Assembly: GCA_033782935.1 (NCBI GenBank)
Contig: JAWQEG010001320.1
Coordinates: 1-64,000, forward strand
Source: Petrolisthes cinctipes
Taxonomy: Eukaryota; Arthropoda; Malacostraca; Decapoda; Porcellanidae
Length of the DNA stretch: 64,000 nt
Reading direction: 5' to 3'
Shown in pieces: positions 63,862 to 64,000 of the stretch (within the stretch, counting starts at the first letter, position 1; the number at the start of each line of letters is the position of its first letter). The translations under genes were made by a program, and so were the position numbers. The notes beneath the pieces are model-generated. The model saw only the letters and a program-made list of their open reading frames with translations, was not told the origin of the DNA and did no database searches.

Positions 63862-64000
63862 GTCCCGGTAGCATATTATCCAAGTCTGGCGGGCTACCCC
63901 TTACTGCTGGGCCAAAATCACGGCGGTTGGAAGGAGAATAACGTTTGGGTTATAACGATAAAACCAACCATGGGATAATCTTTGAAATAGTTTCATTCTC
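63862..64000 (+). repeat. 140-bp direct repeat, copy 2 (truncated by window)
   Basis: GGTCCCGGTAGCATATTATC onward, nearly identical to 60,748-60,890. It is continuous to the last base. Confidence 0.75.

Larger units (their letters stand above)
61970..64000. other. No firm gene; repeats and a possible first exon
   Basis: AT-rich sequence with TAGGGTAA-type words repeated at about 62,910-63,000 and 63,290-63,345. A possible transcription start and non-coding first exon lies at about 63,430-63,628. The second copy of the 140-bp direct repeat closes the window. Confidence 0.35.

Noticed and set aside
60748..64000. LTR retrotransposon bounded by the 140-bp direct repeats
   Set aside because: No gag-pol between them, no primer-binding site seen, and the second copy runs off the window; a dispersed repeat is simpler.

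Overview
This is eukaryotic, animal DNA, most likely from an arthropod and probably a decapod crustacean. The support is indirect: intron-split genes with GT-AG sites, no operons, a short CCTAA/TTAGG-type repeat run, DIRS-like, I/Nimb-like and jockey-like retroelements, HARBI1- and THAP-type DNA transposon relics, long TA/GA/GT microsatellites, and a strong excess of TACAGTA/TACTGTA words. I cannot name the species.

The main host content is a pair of diverging genes for membrane receptors with two immunoglobulin-like domains, one transmembrane helix and a cytoplasmic TIR domain, an architecture like the IL-1 receptor family. The plus-strand gene (29,484 to at least 49,928) can be rebuilt from nine exons in phase, giving about 707 residues: signal peptide, Ig1, Ig2, membrane segment, TIR, and a charged tail with an Arg-Ser run. 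The minus-strand paralogue (4,466 down to base 1, running off the left edge) has the same exon order and phases. The first TIR exon and its flanks are almost identical in the two copies while all other exons are strongly diverged, which points to a recent copying or conversion event. A MITE lies inside the 5' splice site of the plus gene's membrane exon, and a 12.2-kb intron full of retroelements splits its TIR domain.

Layout: 1-4.5 kb minus paralogue; 4.5-7.4 kb MITEs and microsatellites; 7.4-11.1 kb Harbinger (HARBI1) relic; 13.64-15.58 kb THAP-bearing DNA element; 16.8-17.2 kb hAT-type element with a long TA/GA microsatellite; 20.05-24.8 kb large imperfect palindrome carrying hammerhead/Penelope-like motifs; 24.8-29.5 kb dispersed repeats; 29.5-49.9 kb plus-strand receptor gene, whose introns hold RT fragments, MITEs, a cold-shock-domain (CSD) ORF and a DIRS-type element (39.9-47.2 kb); 49.9-53.9 kb repeats; 53.9-60.4 kb a seemingly intact I/Nimb-like non-LTR retrotransposon with a perfect 9-bp target duplication next to an older relative; 60.7-62 kb a short telomere-like run and a damaged second CSD copy; 62-64 kb mostly unassigned, with one weak candidate first exon.

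The receptor genes are the only well-supported multi-exon host genes. The CSD ORF may be a functional intronless gene or a retrocopy. Almost everything else is mobile DNA. Exon limits were read by eye from splice signals and conservation between the two receptor copies; there is no transcript evidence.
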